A DNA stretch of 64,000 bases from Wansuia hejianensis (lineage in GTDB: Bacteria > Bacillota > Clostridia > Lachnospirales > Lachnospiraceae), in NCBI RefSeq assembly GCF_014337215.1, contig NZ_CP060635.1:2927501-2991500 (forward strand), in the 5' to 3' direction. A program made the position numbers and the translations under genes. Below the pieces are notes generated by a model. That model worked only from the letters and a program-made list of their open reading frames with translations. It ran no database searches and was not told the origin of the DNA. Shown here piece by piece: positions 36,301-44,443 of this stretch. Numbering within the stretch: the first letter of the stretch is position 1; every line of letters starts with the position of its first letter.

Positions 36301-36493
36301 TGATGACGCGGGTCAGCACATGGCCGATATGGGGTTTCCCATTGGCGGTCGGAGGACCGTCATAAAATGTATACATCGGACTGCCTTCCCGTTCCTTCAT
36401 GCTCTTTTCAAAAATCTGATGTTCTTCCCAGAACTTTTCGGTTTTCTTTTCCCTTTCTACAAAGTTCAGGTTCGTGTCTACTTTCTGGTACAT
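33338..36493 (-). CDS. ileS: Isoleucyl-tRNA synthetase, type-2-like
   Basis: 1,051 aa, ATG 36493 after AAGGAGG. Class I motifs are PTANGKPHIGHVLTR and KMSKSKGNAVDPF. GWDTHGLPVELEVEKKLG and the length of about 1,050 aa resemble the type-2 (eukaryote-like) IleRS group instead of the ~930-aa type 1 form. Type-2 enzymes are known for low sensitivity to mupirocin. The editing domain includes FFVTCDNYVTMTDGTGIVHI. The C-terminal region has ESAQKEGYVTESDQAITVIL and no zinc finger at the end. A T-box with an Ile specifier precedes it. Confidence 0.95.
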   Translation of the reverse strand: MYQKVDTNLNFVEREKKTEKFWEEHQIFEKSMKEREGSPMYTFYDGPPTANGKPHIGHVLTRVIKDMIPRYRTMKGYEVPRKAGWDTHGLPVELEVEKKLGLNGKEQIEEYGMEPFIRQCKESVWKYKGMWEDFSNTVGFWADMEHPYVTYENSFIESEWWALKKIWEKGLLYKGFKIVPYCPRCGTPLSSQEVAQGYKTVKERSAIVRFKVVGEDAYFLAWTTTPWTLPSNLALCVNPGETYCKVKAADGYTYYMAEALLDQVLGKLTEEEDQKPYEVLEKYKGTDLEYREYEPLFACAGEAAAKQKKKAFFVTCDNYVTMTDGTGIVHIAPAFGEDDSRVGRDYGLPFVQFVDGQGNMTEETPYGGIFVKKADPLVLADLDQEGKLFDAPKFEHEYPHCWRCDTPLIYYARESWFIKMTAVKEDLIRNNNTINWIPESIGKGRFGDWLENVQDWGISRNRYWGTPLNIWICEDCGHMHSIGSIEELKSMSGNCPDDIELHRPYIDAVTIKCPECGKLMHRVPEVIDCWFDSGSMPFAQHHYPFENKELFEKQFPAQFISEAVDQTRGWFYSLLAISTLLFNKAPYENVIVLGHVQDENGQKMSKSKGNAVDPFDALETYGADAIRWYFYVNSAPWLPNRFHGKAVTEYSRKFMGTLWNTYAFFVLYANIDQFDPTHYQLDYAKLSVMDKWLLSRLYSTIREADSDLSNYKIPETARALEAFVDDMSNWYVRRSRERFWAKGMEQDKINAYMTLYTALVEFCKAAAPMIPFMTEDIYQNLVKTVDQSAPESIHLCDYPKVEEGWIDKQLEEDMGHLLEIVVMGRACRNAANIKNRQPISRMYVKSSFSLSEFYKTIIEDELNIKAVEFTDSISEFITYTFKPQLKTVGPKFGKLVGAVRNALGNVNGNAAMDQIRANGQLKLDINGEEIILSEEDLLIESAQKEGYVTESDQAITVILDTNLTPELIEEGFVREIISKIQTMRKEAGFEVMDRIHVFAKGNETISRILTEHGDEIRSEVLADQIVLGETRGYEKEWNINSEKVTMAVEKV

Positions 36494-36505
36494 AATTTCC
36501 TCCTT

Positions 36506-36770
36506 ATACTACGAACGGCACTCGTCCCGTAATAGGACGAATGCCGTACATTCATTCGCTGACCACCTGTTACATACTGTCATATGCTGTCCTTATAACG
36601 CCGGACCTGCGGCCGCGCCTACTCTTGGGAAGTCCTGTCTTCCGTAATTTCAGCTGGCAACTCAGGAGTGATCTTCTGCTGCTCCTATTCGCTCCGGTCT
36701 CTCACCCTCACCGGATCGCTTTGCCTTTCGCGAACAGCATACTGTCTCCGTCATTGTTTTTACTCAAGTT
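36506..36770 (-). ncRNA. T-box leader of ileS, Ile (AUC) specifier
   Basis: On the minus strand the leader has stem I elements: GACGGAGACAGT near its start, GGGTGAGAGACCGG, and CAGCAGAAG-ATC-ACTCCTGAG, placing an ATC specifier at 36672-36670. The T-box sequence is a divergent form, AACAGGTGGTCAGCG. It is followed by a 13-pair hairpin (36547-36515), arms ACGGCATTCGTCC and GGACGAGTGCCGT, with only one G-T pair. There is no T-run after the hairpin, and the RBS lies about 10 bases beyond. By family, uncharged tRNA-Ile should raise ileS expression. Whether control is on termination or translation is unclear. Confidence 0.8.
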
Positions 36771-36776
36771 GGTATC

Positions 36777-36806
36777 ATTATACGTATAATTTTCAGCAAT
36801 TGTCAA
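36777..36806 (-). promoter_or_regulatory. ileS promoter
   Basis: Minus strand TTGACA (36806-36801), 18 bases, TATAAT (36782-36777). The TGA inside the -35 hexamer is the stop codon of the upstream exonuclease gene. Confidence 0.8.
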
Positions 36807-37756
36807 GTCATTTCATGGCGTTTTTTCCGGCGTTTTTCCCGCAGCTCATCTTTTTTTCCGCGGATTTCCTCCGCTTCCATCTCACTGCTCACCTTTATGG
36901 TCTTGACCACGTAGACTTTCCCCTCGTCTGTCCGCTTCATCCGGGCCTTACCCTTAATGTAGCCGTGAACCGGGCAGATGGCGATGCAATAATAGTTCTT
37001 TGAATTAACAGAGAACCAGCGCAGCTTCTTCCTGGCGCTCTTACCGCAGAGGCAGCAATGGGTCGCCAGAACCTCCCTGTCCGCCATGGCCTCTTCCTTG
37101 GTGTTAAATTCTCTGGAGATAAATTTGGAATATCCGTTATACACCGCGTGTATCTCTTCCTTCTTAGTCTTCGGATTCTGATAGACATCGATGGAATCAT
37201 AGGCCAGCACGACGTCCATATCAATCTTCTGGAAGATCTCCGCCGTATACCAGGCATCTGAAAGCGCCCTGTGGAAATCCAGGTCCTTCTCCAGCTTCAA
37301 AAAATCAATGCCGTACTCCAGAGAACGCCGGCTTCTCATATCCTCATAGCTGACAGCGAACAGCTTCTGGACGTCATTATAATGAAGCGGTCCCTTCAGC
37401 AGAGAAAGCAGCCCGTAATATTTCATATTCCGCTGCAGCTCCACCAGGTCAATCGTTCCCCAGGTGCAAAACTGTGACTCCGGCCCCGCCCATGACAGGA
37501 ATTCTCTGAGCGCATCTGGAAAAAGAGCCCCCTTCTCCAGCGCATCCTGATCCAGATGGACAATCTCCTTCGTTCTGAAGTGAAGCTTCGGATAGACCAC
37601 AGGTTTGATGATTTTATGAAACCGGTCCACATATTCTCTGTCTTTATTCAGTTTTATTGCGCCGATTTCAATGATCTCAAAAGGAAGAGTCTTAACCTCC
37701 CGGTTCTTGCCATAGGGGCACTGATTCCATTCCAGATCAAACACAATATAATTCAT
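36803..37756 (-). CDS. DEDDh 3'-5' exonuclease-family protein
   Basis: 317 aa. ExoI motif YIVFDLEWNQ at residues 3-12, ExoII region CTWGTIDLVELQRN, and ExoIII with H-x4-D, DFHRALSDAWYTAEIF. This is the KapD/ERI-1-like branch, cytoplasmic nucleases acting on RNA or DNA ends. After the nuclease domain there is CCLCGKSARKKLRWFSVNSK with further Cys at CIAICP, a possible small zinc site, then a very basic tail (RGKKDELREKRRKKRHEMT). It has its own promoter; substrate unknown. Confidence 0.85.
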   Translation of the reverse strand: MNYIVFDLEWNQCPYGKNREVKTLPFEIIEIGAIKLNKDREYVDRFHKIIKPVVYPKLHFRTKEIVHLDQDALEKGALFPDALREFLSWAGPESQFCTWGTIDLVELQRNMKYYGLLSLLKGPLHYNDVQKLFAVSYEDMRSRRSLEYGIDFLKLEKDLDFHRALSDAWYTAEIFQKIDMDVVLAYDSIDVYQNPKTKKEEIHAVYNGYSKFISREFNTKEEAMADREVLATHCCLCGKSARKKLRWFSVNSKNYYCIAICPVHGYIKGKARMKRTDEGKVYVVKTIKVSSEMEAEEIRGKKDELREKRRKKRHEMT

Positions 37757-37824
37757 ACCGTATTGTTCCCGTCAGATAGTAAGACTGTGTGGCAGGGTAT
37801 AGAACACATACCTGCTACTTTTAT

Positions 37825-37853
37825 AGTATACAATATTTCTGCGGGACATACAA
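37825..37853 (-). promoter_or_regulatory. Promoter of the exonuclease gene
   Basis: Minus strand TTGTAT (37853-37848), 17 bases, TATACT (37830-37825), about 70 bases before the ATG. Confidence 0.7.
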
Positions 37854-37863
37854 CAAGTACAAT

Positions 37864-39324
37864 TTAACTTACTTTCACTTTCTGAAATGCTTCTTCCAGT
37901 GTTTTTTCACTCACTGTCATCTGGGAACCGTCGCTGCCGTAGGTTTCTACTTCTATGGAGAAGAGGATATCCCCCGTCTGTACCCAGCCTTTGTATTCTT
38001 CAAAATGTGTCGCGCCATAGCCGCTGTCGTAGTCATAGGTATTTTTCGCCCAGTATACTGTCATCCCATTCACAGTCATCTCCTGTACCTGGCCGGGGGT
38101 GACGTTGGCGTATTCCTTGTAATCGCCCATCCAGCTGCAGTCTGTCGCATCTTCCGCCATTTCATCCAACGAGTAATATTCTACAAAATTGTAGGTGATG
38201 TCCACAGAGGGCTTGGAATAATCGGTGCTCATGGATGAGAGGTAGCCGTCTGACGCATAAGAGAATTCCTGGCCGTCCATTAAGGTGATTACTGCGGCGT
38301 GTCCGCCTTCGTCGGAATTAATGGTATAATTTCCGTCAGCATCGGGTTTCAGCTCGTCATCCTCAGCGCTGCCTGTATTGCCGGTGTCTCCCGGCTGCTG
38401 ACCGTCTGTACCGCTCTTGCCATCGTTCAAATCATTCGCCTCATCGTCCAGGCCATCGAGGATACCGTTGTAATCTTCATCTGTAGCAGTTTCTTTTGCT
38501 TCATCCGGTACCTTTATTTTTTTTACACTGTCGTAATCATTGAATATCAGCTCCAGATCAAATTTTTTGACTTCCACGGCGCCTCCGCTGCTTCCCATGG
38601 ACGCATCCATCATGGCGCTTCCCAGGTCTTTACAGTCCAGTTTGACTTTTGCAGGCATTTTGGTATCTTTATATACGTATACCTTTAATTTGGCTTTGAT
38701 ATCATCCCAGTCAATTTCATCATCGTCCAGCATTCCTGTGCTGTCCATGGAGGTATCTATAAAATCTTTCAGATCGTCGCCGCTCAGGTTCACGCGCAGC
38801 ACGTAGGCGTCTTTATCATTAACGCTGGCAAAATCCTCATCCATTTCCACCTCCAGATCCCCGTCAGCGATGGCTTCATAGAGGGAGAGATTCAGCATAT
38901 CGCTGTCTGCCTCTTCACTGACAGATTTCATCCATTGGCCGTTCGCCAGGGTATAGGTTACCATCTCGCCATCTTCTATGACGGTATAAGACTCTGTTTC
39001 CTGTGTTTCTTCCTGGCCCATGATTGACATGCTGACAGTCCCCTTTGCATATGCGGCCGCAGGGTCCAGCGTTGTTTCCATATCAGTATCCATGCCCATG
39101 GACATTTCCATCTCTCCAAGCTCATCCGAAATGCCGCTCATGTCTATGACGGCTGAAAAATCCAGCTTTACACTCATTTCCACGGACTCCACTTTTCCCA
39201 GGTTTGCCGCCATGCTCTTCGCAAGACTCTGGGGTGTTTCCTTGCCGCATCCGGTGAATGGCAGTATGCACATTACTCCCAGCAGCAGCGCCCCTGCCTG
39301 ACAGGCTTTAACTCTTCTCTTCAT
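37864..39324 (-). CDS. Acidic lipoprotein, fourth gene of the ECF-sigma operon
   Basis: 486 aa, ATG 39324 after GAGGAG. The signal ends in a lipobox, LPFTGC, so it should be lipid-anchored on the outer face of the membrane. The first half has the repeated pattern of DUF6612-type lipoproteins (VESVEMSVKLDFSAVIDMSG, YTLANGQWMKSVSEEADSDM). A Gly/Asp/Asn-rich linker (NDLNDGKSGTDGQQPGDTGN) leads to a second domain. It begins 28 bases after the transglutaminase lipoprotein. No catalytic motif was recognised; a ligand-binding or envelope-sensing role is a guess. Confidence 0.75.
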   Translation of the reverse strand: MKRRVKACQAGALLLGVMCILPFTGCGKETPQSLAKSMAANLGKVESVEMSVKLDFSAVIDMSGISDELGEMEMSMGMDTDMETTLDPAAAYAKGTVSMSIMGQEETQETESYTVIEDGEMVTYTLANGQWMKSVSEEADSDMLNLSLYEAIADGDLEVEMDEDFASVNDKDAYVLRVNLSGDDLKDFIDTSMDSTGMLDDDEIDWDDIKAKLKVYVYKDTKMPAKVKLDCKDLGSAMMDASMGSSGGAVEVKKFDLELIFNDYDSVKKIKVPDEAKETATDEDYNGILDGLDDEANDLNDGKSGTDGQQPGDTGNTGSAEDDELKPDADGNYTINSDEGGHAAVITLMDGQEFSYASDGYLSSMSTDYSKPSVDITYNFVEYYSLDEMAEDATDCSWMGDYKEYANVTPGQVQEMTVNGMTVYWAKNTYDYDSGYGATHFEEYKGWVQTGDILFSIEVETYGSDGSQMTVSEKTLEEAFQKVKVS

Positions 39325-39352
39325 ATGATTTCTCCTCTTCTTTCATTTCTAT

Positions 39353-41806
39353 TTATTTTTCCAGATAGATAACTCCCATCCAGTAAAATCCTTTTAAATC
39401 CTCATCCTGCGTGTTCTCTATGACCTGGTTTCCTATCTCATAAAAATCATTGTCGTCCAGGTCATAATTTGTCCGCAGCACTGCAGTTCCGTTTTTCTCC
39501 AGTTCGGCAGTCAATTCATCCGCGATGTCATCAATGGAAAAGAACCGGTTCTGTAAATGGTAATATTCATCCTTTTCCAGATCTGACCGGTAATCGCCCA
39601 GCCTGCTGTCAATCACGTATGAGGTATCCTCTATTAGGGTCTTTGCCACGGCATAATCCGGCATGTTCAGAAGGGCATTGGACAGCATATCATTGTCGTT
39701 ATTGGTCACATCGACCGTCTGCCATGCACCGCTTATCTCCACCCGGTTCCAGGCATGTGACAGACTTCCGTCCAGATATCCGGTGGTCACAATGCTCTTA
39801 AGACCGGCGGCATCTGCAAGAAGCTTGAAGGAACCGGCATAGCTGGCGCAAACCCCTTTCCCGTCTATCAAAATCCCGTAGGGTGTAAACGCATCATTGT
39901 ATTCCGGATCGACCCTCTGATAGCCATATTGTTCAGCGTTATCCAGTGCATCGTAATCGTATGTTCCATTCTCGCAGAGATAATTGTTAATAGCCAGTTC
40001 CTTCTCCAGATCCGACATGCCGCTGCTGATGATCCGGCTGGTGACCGTCTCCACCTGATCTATGATCTCCTGCTGCTTCCTGCGGCGCTCTTCTCCGCCC
40101 TCCTGGTATTTTACCTTTAGGCTTTTGCCGTCTCTGGACAGATATATACCGTCAATTCCGAGAATCAGCGGATTCTGGTAATAAGCTTCTTCCCAAGCGT
40201 CTGTCAGAATCACTGTATCAGAGCTTTCTGGAAATTCCGAAAGATCAATCTTCCGCACACCGTTCAGCATACTAATTGCCAGGTATTCGCTGAGCGCGCT
40301 GTTGGCAGTCACCTGATAGCCGTCTTTCACCTTCATCTCTGCTTCAGAACTGTCTTCGTCTTCCTCATCCTGCTCAATTTCAGCAGTCACGTTTCCAGTC
40401 TTACTCCGAAGCTTTTCCTGCCGTTCTGCCAGGCCCTGTATATCCTTCTTCCATGTCCCTTTTTTATAGTTTTCCACTTTCACAGAACCTGAAAAAGGGG
40501 TCCCATCCACAACATAAGGGATTTCCAGCACATTCCGATGTTCTGCGCTGATGATGTTGCCGTCATCGTCCATTTCCGCATACGTGGCGTCTGCCTCTGA
40601 CGCCTCGTCCGTTTTATAATGAATCAGCCTCTGGGAAAGCCTTCCGTCGCATAGAGTGATCCACCGGTACGCGGGCGCTGTATCAAGAGTCGCCGTATAG
40701 GCTGAATACCCGTCTTCGCTGCCTCTCTCCGTATTATAAGCCAGGTTATACGGGAGCAGCTTCGCCAGGTCATCTTCACAGAAGATCTGGCTGACCATAG
40801 AGGTCCCTTGCTGGTTCACCGCTACTACCCCGTAATAGTTAATGTATTCCGAGTTCTCCCGGACCGGACCGTCGGCCGGGTCATACTGGTCTTTATATGC
40901 CTCCACCATATGCTGGTTCAGCCAGTCATCTTCTGAAATAGAAAAGGTCCTGAAACGGGTATTCGCCGCATAGACATCTCCCCAGTTATCCTCCGCAGGA
41001 GCCGTCCAGCTGGTATCGGCAGAAGTTCCCACCACTGTACCCGGGATAAAGCTGCCTGTCTCGCTGCGGCTCATTTCCATGATGTAATACTGCTCCGCTC
41101 CTTCTACCGGCTCCCACTGGAATCTGGCGACTCCGTCGTCAGTCTGGTCAAGGGTCACATCCGGGGCATCCAGCTCCCCTTTCACTGTCATTACGGTAAC
41201 AACCGGCTTTTCCAGGGGCTCTCCTGTCTCCAGGTCTACCATCTGCACCATGTACAGCGTACCTCTGTTGCCCCAATCCATCCCTTCTCCTCTGTCAAAG
41301 AGATAACTGCTCTCCGAATCGTAACCAGGGGCATCCTCCATATCATAGGAGCTCACCTGCAGCCCTCCGTTCCTTGGCGGCCGGATTGTAAAAGTGTTCT
41401 CTGATCCCTCATCCCAGGACGCCATATATGGCAGTGTGTGGGTTAGATCGCTTTCTTCACAGATCTTGATAATTTCCCCAAAGCTGGTCATCCCCTTTTC
41501 ACCAGGGTCGAAACCAATGGTAAACTGAAAGCTCTGGTCTCTTGGGATATCCAGCAGCGGCTCTGCATATTCATATTTTTCTTCTGAAGCGTATTTCTGC
41601 TTTACTTCACCTGCCAGCTGCTTTGTTGTTACTCCGGCAGTCTCAAGCTCTTCTGTATCTTCGCTCCGCTGACTGTCTACGTTCAACCGCCCGCTTCCGC
41701 TCTCCGTGCCTGAACCAGAGACAATAGTTTCCGCGGAGCTGCTGCACCCGGCGGCCAGCATGGAGACAGCAAGAAGTGCTGTAATAATATATGATCTTTT
41801 CTTCAT
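39353..41806 (-). CDS. Transglutaminase-like lipoprotein
   Basis: 817 aa from ATG 41806 after GGAGGG. Lipobox LAAGCSSS. The C-terminal third holds the transglutaminase core triad: Cys in GKGVCASYAGSFKLLADAAG, His in GSLSHAWNRVEI, Asp in WQTVDVTNND. Residues about 230-350 look like a fibronectin-type domain (VTLDQTDDGVARFQWEPVEG). Extracytoplasmic enzymes of this type may crosslink or cleave envelope proteins, substrate unknown. A second ECF-type promoter lies directly upstream, so it is likely a main target of the sigma factor. Confidence 0.85.
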   Translation of the reverse strand: MKKRSYIITALLAVSMLAAGCSSSAETIVSGSGTESGSGRLNVDSQRSEDTEELETAGVTTKQLAGEVKQKYASEEKYEYAEPLLDIPRDQSFQFTIGFDPGEKGMTSFGEIIKICEESDLTHTLPYMASWDEGSENTFTIRPPRNGGLQVSSYDMEDAPGYDSESSYLFDRGEGMDWGNRGTLYMVQMVDLETGEPLEKPVVTVMTVKGELDAPDVTLDQTDDGVARFQWEPVEGAEQYYIMEMSRSETGSFIPGTVVGTSADTSWTAPAEDNWGDVYAANTRFRTFSISEDDWLNQHMVEAYKDQYDPADGPVRENSEYINYYGVVAVNQQGTSMVSQIFCEDDLAKLLPYNLAYNTERGSEDGYSAYTATLDTAPAYRWITLCDGRLSQRLIHYKTDEASEADATYAEMDDDGNIISAEHRNVLEIPYVVDGTPFSGSVKVENYKKGTWKKDIQGLAERQEKLRSKTGNVTAEIEQDEEDEDSSEAEMKVKDGYQVTANSALSEYLAISMLNGVRKIDLSEFPESSDTVILTDAWEEAYYQNPLILGIDGIYLSRDGKSLKVKYQEGGEERRRKQQEIIDQVETVTSRIISSGMSDLEKELAINNYLCENGTYDYDALDNAEQYGYQRVDPEYNDAFTPYGILIDGKGVCASYAGSFKLLADAAGLKSIVTTGYLDGSLSHAWNRVEISGAWQTVDVTNNDNDMLSNALLNMPDYAVAKTLIEDTSYVIDSRLGDYRSDLEKDEYYHLQNRFFSIDDIADELTAELEKNGTAVLRTNYDLDDNDFYEIGNQVIENTQDEDLKGFYWMGVIYLEK

Positions 41807-41852
41807 TGTCTTCTCCCTCCTTTTCATGTCCTTTTGATGTATCTCTGATTAG

Positions 41853-41881
41853 AACAGTCCTTAACCTCCCATAAGGTTGCA
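41853..41881 (-). promoter_or_regulatory. ECF-type promoter before the transglutaminase gene
   Basis: Minus strand TGCAACCTT, 12 bases, GGACTGTT. It matches the motif at 43134-43162 in both boxes, in spacing and in part of the spacer (TGG-AGG). It starts one base after the stop of the anti-sigma-like gene. Confidence 0.75.
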
Positions 41882-42592
41882 TCATTCATTAAAAAATTTA
41901 TATAAAACATTCTCAAAATCTCTTTTATTCGTGTTCCCGGCTGTTATTTCTCCTGTTAACTCCTGCTCCGTTCCCTGAAAAACGGCGCCATAGCCACCTT
42001 CCTCCAGTTCATAGACGTATATTTTCCGGCCGCCGATCCGGGTATTGGCTTCAAATCCTTCCGGCAGACCGCTGACATATCTGAGCGAATAAATTTCCCC
42101 ATCTTTTCCTTCATATTCAATGGATGCCTCTGCTCCCGCCAACAGTTCCCTGTTCTTATAGTAGCCTCTGGCCTCCCAGGATACCTCTTCAATCCCTTCC
42201 GGCAGACCGGAAAGCTCCAGTTTTTCACCGCTCCACTCTTCAAACTGCTGCTTCTCCCAGGGCTGCTTCAGATGCATGCCCACTCCAAAGTAAAGGTTCT
42301 GCCGATCGGCGATGCTGGCGGGCCGGCCTTCTCCGTAGGTAATTCCATCGTATCTGCTGTTCAGCGTAACTGCCAGAATCAGGACAACGCATGCCGCAGC
42401 AGCGATTATGCCGATCCACTTGCCTGATAAGGGCATCCGTCTTCTATGGACGGCGTCTGGAATCTCTGCCCCTTTTTGCTGCGCCGCTTTTTGCCGTAAA
42501 GCCTCCTGCTGCATGGCCTGCCAGGTCCGCAGCTTTAATTCCTCCGGAACGCTGCCTTTCATCATCTTCCTGTAACGGTTATCACCCAACAT
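41882..42592 (-). CDS. Putative anti-sigma factor, single-pass membrane protein
   Basis: 236 aa. ATG 42592 is preferred, because the GTG at 42598 lies inside its RBS (AAGGAGGTGGGT). It overlaps the sigma gene by 11 bases. The N-terminal ~55 residues are cytoplasmic and polar (GSVPEELKLRTWQAMQQEAL). One membrane helix follows (WIGIIAAAACVVLILAVTL), then an outer domain with DUF4367-like features (SLRYVSGLPEGFEANTRIGG). Gene order, overlap and topology are those of ECF anti-sigma factors. The cytoplasmic part lacks the zinc motif HxxxCxxC, so a different binding fold is implied. Confidence 0.7.
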   Translation of the reverse strand: MLGDNRYRKMMKGSVPEELKLRTWQAMQQEALRQKAAQQKGAEIPDAVHRRRMPLSGKWIGIIAAAACVVLILAVTLNSRYDGITYGEGRPASIADRQNLYFGVGMHLKQPWEKQQFEEWSGEKLELSGLPEGIEEVSWEARGYYKNRELLAGAEASIEYEGKDGEIYSLRYVSGLPEGFEANTRIGGRKIYVYELEEGGYGAVFQGTEQELTGEITAGNTNKRDFENVLYKFFNE

Positions 42593-43100
42593 ACCCACCT
42601 CCTTCCAAACTTATCTTCAGCATACCCCTCGCCCTGGAAAGCTGGGATTTCACCGTACCGTCACTGCATTCCAGAATCCGCGCTATCTCCTGTATCTTCA
42701 TTCCCTCATAGTAAAAGAGGTGGATCACCAGGCGGTATTTATCCGGAAGCTTCGCCACCTCCTCCCATAGCTCAGGATCTGCCCGTTCCGGCGCGGTGAG
42801 ATTAGGGTCTAATTCCGCCCTGTGACGGTTCCAGGCCGATCCACTGAGCTTCCGGCACCGGTTAACGGTGACCCGGATCAGCCAGGCTCTGGCATGTTCT
42901 TCTGAGCGGATCGACGACTGGTAGCGAATTAACTGAACGAATACATCCTGAAACACATCCTCTGCATCATGATAGTTGCCAGTCTGGTTCCAGGCGATCT
43001 TATATACCATATCCGAGTATTGTTGAAATAATATTTCTATATCCGGCCGGTATGCCGTCCGCCCTTCTTCTCTGTCTCCTCTGAAAATCTGTAAGCTCAT
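42582..43100 (-). CDS. ECF-subfamily RNA polymerase sigma factor
   Basis: 172 aa, ATG 43100 after GAGGGA. Region 2: EILFQQYSDMVYKIAW and HDAEDVFQDVFVQLIRY. Region 4: LVIHLFYYEGMKIQEIARIL and SDGTVKSQLSRARGMLKI. There is no region 3, as usual for the group IV (ECF) sigma factors. It heads a four-gene operon with a membrane anti-sigma-like protein and two lipoproteins, and its own upstream region carries the shared promoter motif. Positive autoregulation is likely. Confidence 0.95.
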   Translation of the reverse strand: MSLQIFRGDREEGRTAYRPDIEILFQQYSDMVYKIAWNQTGNYHDAEDVFQDVFVQLIRYQSSIRSEEHARAWLIRVTVNRCRKLSGSAWNRHRAELDPNLTAPERADPELWEEVAKLPDKYRLVIHLFYYEGMKIQEIARILECSDGTVKSQLSRARGMLKISLEGGGYVG

Positions 43101-43133
43101 CCGTCCATTCCCTCAACTAACCCCTCTGCCTAT

Positions 43134-43162
43134 AACAGTCCGCAGCCTGCCAAAAGGTTGCA
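43134..43162 (-). promoter_or_regulatory. ECF-type autoregulatory promoter
   Basis: Minus strand TGCAACCTT, 12 bases, GGACTGTT, ending about 34 bases before the sigma gene. The AACCTT core is a common ECF -35 element. See the matching site at 41853. Confidence 0.75.
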
Positions 43163-43186
43163 GTCGCAGAACCACCTTTCTATGTA

Positions 43187-43224
43187 ATAAAAAGACTGTC
43201 CCTCCCGCCTTTCTGGGACAGTCT
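43187..43224 (-). terminator. Terminator after the first BTAD regulator
   Basis: Minus strand AGACTGTCCC (43224-43215) pairs exactly with GGGACAGTCT (43202-43193), followed by TTTTT. It begins five bases after the regulator stop and insulates the ECF operon. Confidence 0.88.
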
Positions 43225-43228
43225 CCGC

Positions 43229-44443
43229 TTAAAAGACCTCATTCAGACTGTATTGAATTTTAACTTTCCGCCTTTTTCCCCTTCTGTCAGCGTAAAAATT
43301 CTTTTCTATCCGGCCAGCAACCAACTGCGCTACTTCATAAGCACACGTTTCAATCATCACAATAAATTGCGAACTGCTGTATTTTGAAACCACATCGCCG
43401 GAACGGAGAGAATGAATCAGCACATCCTGCATCCTGTCCATGGCTTTATTCATTGACCGCAGATATTCAGCCGATTCCTGATCAGTCTTTTCTCTGTTAT
43501 GCAGAGAGATCAACAGCAGATACATGGAAATCCCCATTCTTCTGCTTCTTCTGATCTCCAGCCCGTAAACTTTCTTAAAAACACCAAATTCGCAGTAAAA
43601 CGCCCCCTGTTCGGATTCTTCTTCCCGGAGCTTCTCCTGTATGACCAGAATATCCAATTCTTTCTCGTTGGTCTGCTTCAAAAGCTCATCATATGCTTCT
43701 CGAAGCTCTTTCGACGGGCTCGTACCTAATTTTTCGTACAGGACCCTGACCGCCATATGGTAATGCTCTAACGCGAGATTCTGCTTCTGTTCGCCCAACA
43801 GCGCACGTATATAGTAAATGTGCAATTCTTCATCCAATTCATCGGCTGTCACAGCCTTGTTACACAGCTCAGACATCTCCTGATACCGTTGTTCCTTCTC
43901 TAAGAGACCCGCCAGCTCCTTGACCATTGCCAAATATAAGGAATGATAATATGCCGCCTGAGACGTGATCCAGTATTCCTCTGACAAGACAGGAACGAAT
44001 TCTCCCTTAAACAAATCACTGGCTTTCTGGAAGCAATAGATCTTTTCATTATCATCCTTAGCAGCATTTCCTTTTTTCTTCCAATATTCAAAAGCTTCCG
44101 CATCCACTTCCAGATTGATTTCAGGGTTCCACTGGTATGTACCTCTTCCGGTAATTATAAATTCATAGTCTCCCCAAATCTTCTTCAGGCACATCCTCAG
44201 CCGGTATACCAGATTCTTCAGCGCGCCCGCAGGATTATCACTCCCTCCCTCCTGCCACAACACCTCACACAGCTCCTGTACCGTCAGCGCTTTTTTTCTG
44301 TGGAATATGATATAAACGAGCAATTTGCTGACCATAACAGAGCGTATTTCTTTCTCATCCAGCGTCCCCTCTGAACCGAAGACCTTTAAATAGCCGAAAG
44401 TCTGAATCTGCAGACTATTCATTGATTTCTGATCTTTATTCAT
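43229..44443 (-). CDS. Winged-helix/BTAD regulator with degenerate GGDEF-like tail (copy 1)
   Basis: 404 aa, ATG 44443 after AGGAG. Residues about 10-110 are an OmpR/SARP-type winged helix (VSKLLVYIIFHRKKALTVQE, GALKNLVYRLRMCLKKIWGD). Residues about 115-260 are a BTAD helical domain (LDEELHIYYIRALLGEQKQN). The last ~130 residues resemble a nucleotide cyclase fold in which RSGDVVSKYSSSQFIVMIE stands where GGDEF proteins have R-xx-D-xxxRyGGDEF. The signature residues are lost, so no c-di-GMP synthesis is expected. It is closely paralogous to the regulator at 60597. The nearby MucBP-like surface gene is a likely target. Confidence 0.85.
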   Translation of the reverse strand: MNKDQKSMNSLQIQTFGYLKVFGSEGTLDEKEIRSVMVSKLLVYIIFHRKKALTVQELCEVLWQEGGSDNPAGALKNLVYRLRMCLKKIWGDYEFIITGRGTYQWNPEINLEVDAEAFEYWKKKGNAAKDDNEKIYCFQKASDLFKGEFVPVLSEEYWITSQAAYYHSLYLAMVKELAGLLEKEQRYQEMSELCNKAVTADELDEELHIYYIRALLGEQKQNLALEHYHMAVRVLYEKLGTSPSKELREAYDELLKQTNEKELDILVIQEKLREEESEQGAFYCEFGVFKKVYGLEIRRSRRMGISMYLLLISLHNREKTDQESAEYLRSMNKAMDRMQDVLIHSLRSGDVVSKYSSSQFIVMIETCAYEVAQLVAGRIEKNFYADRRGKRRKVKIQYSLNEVF

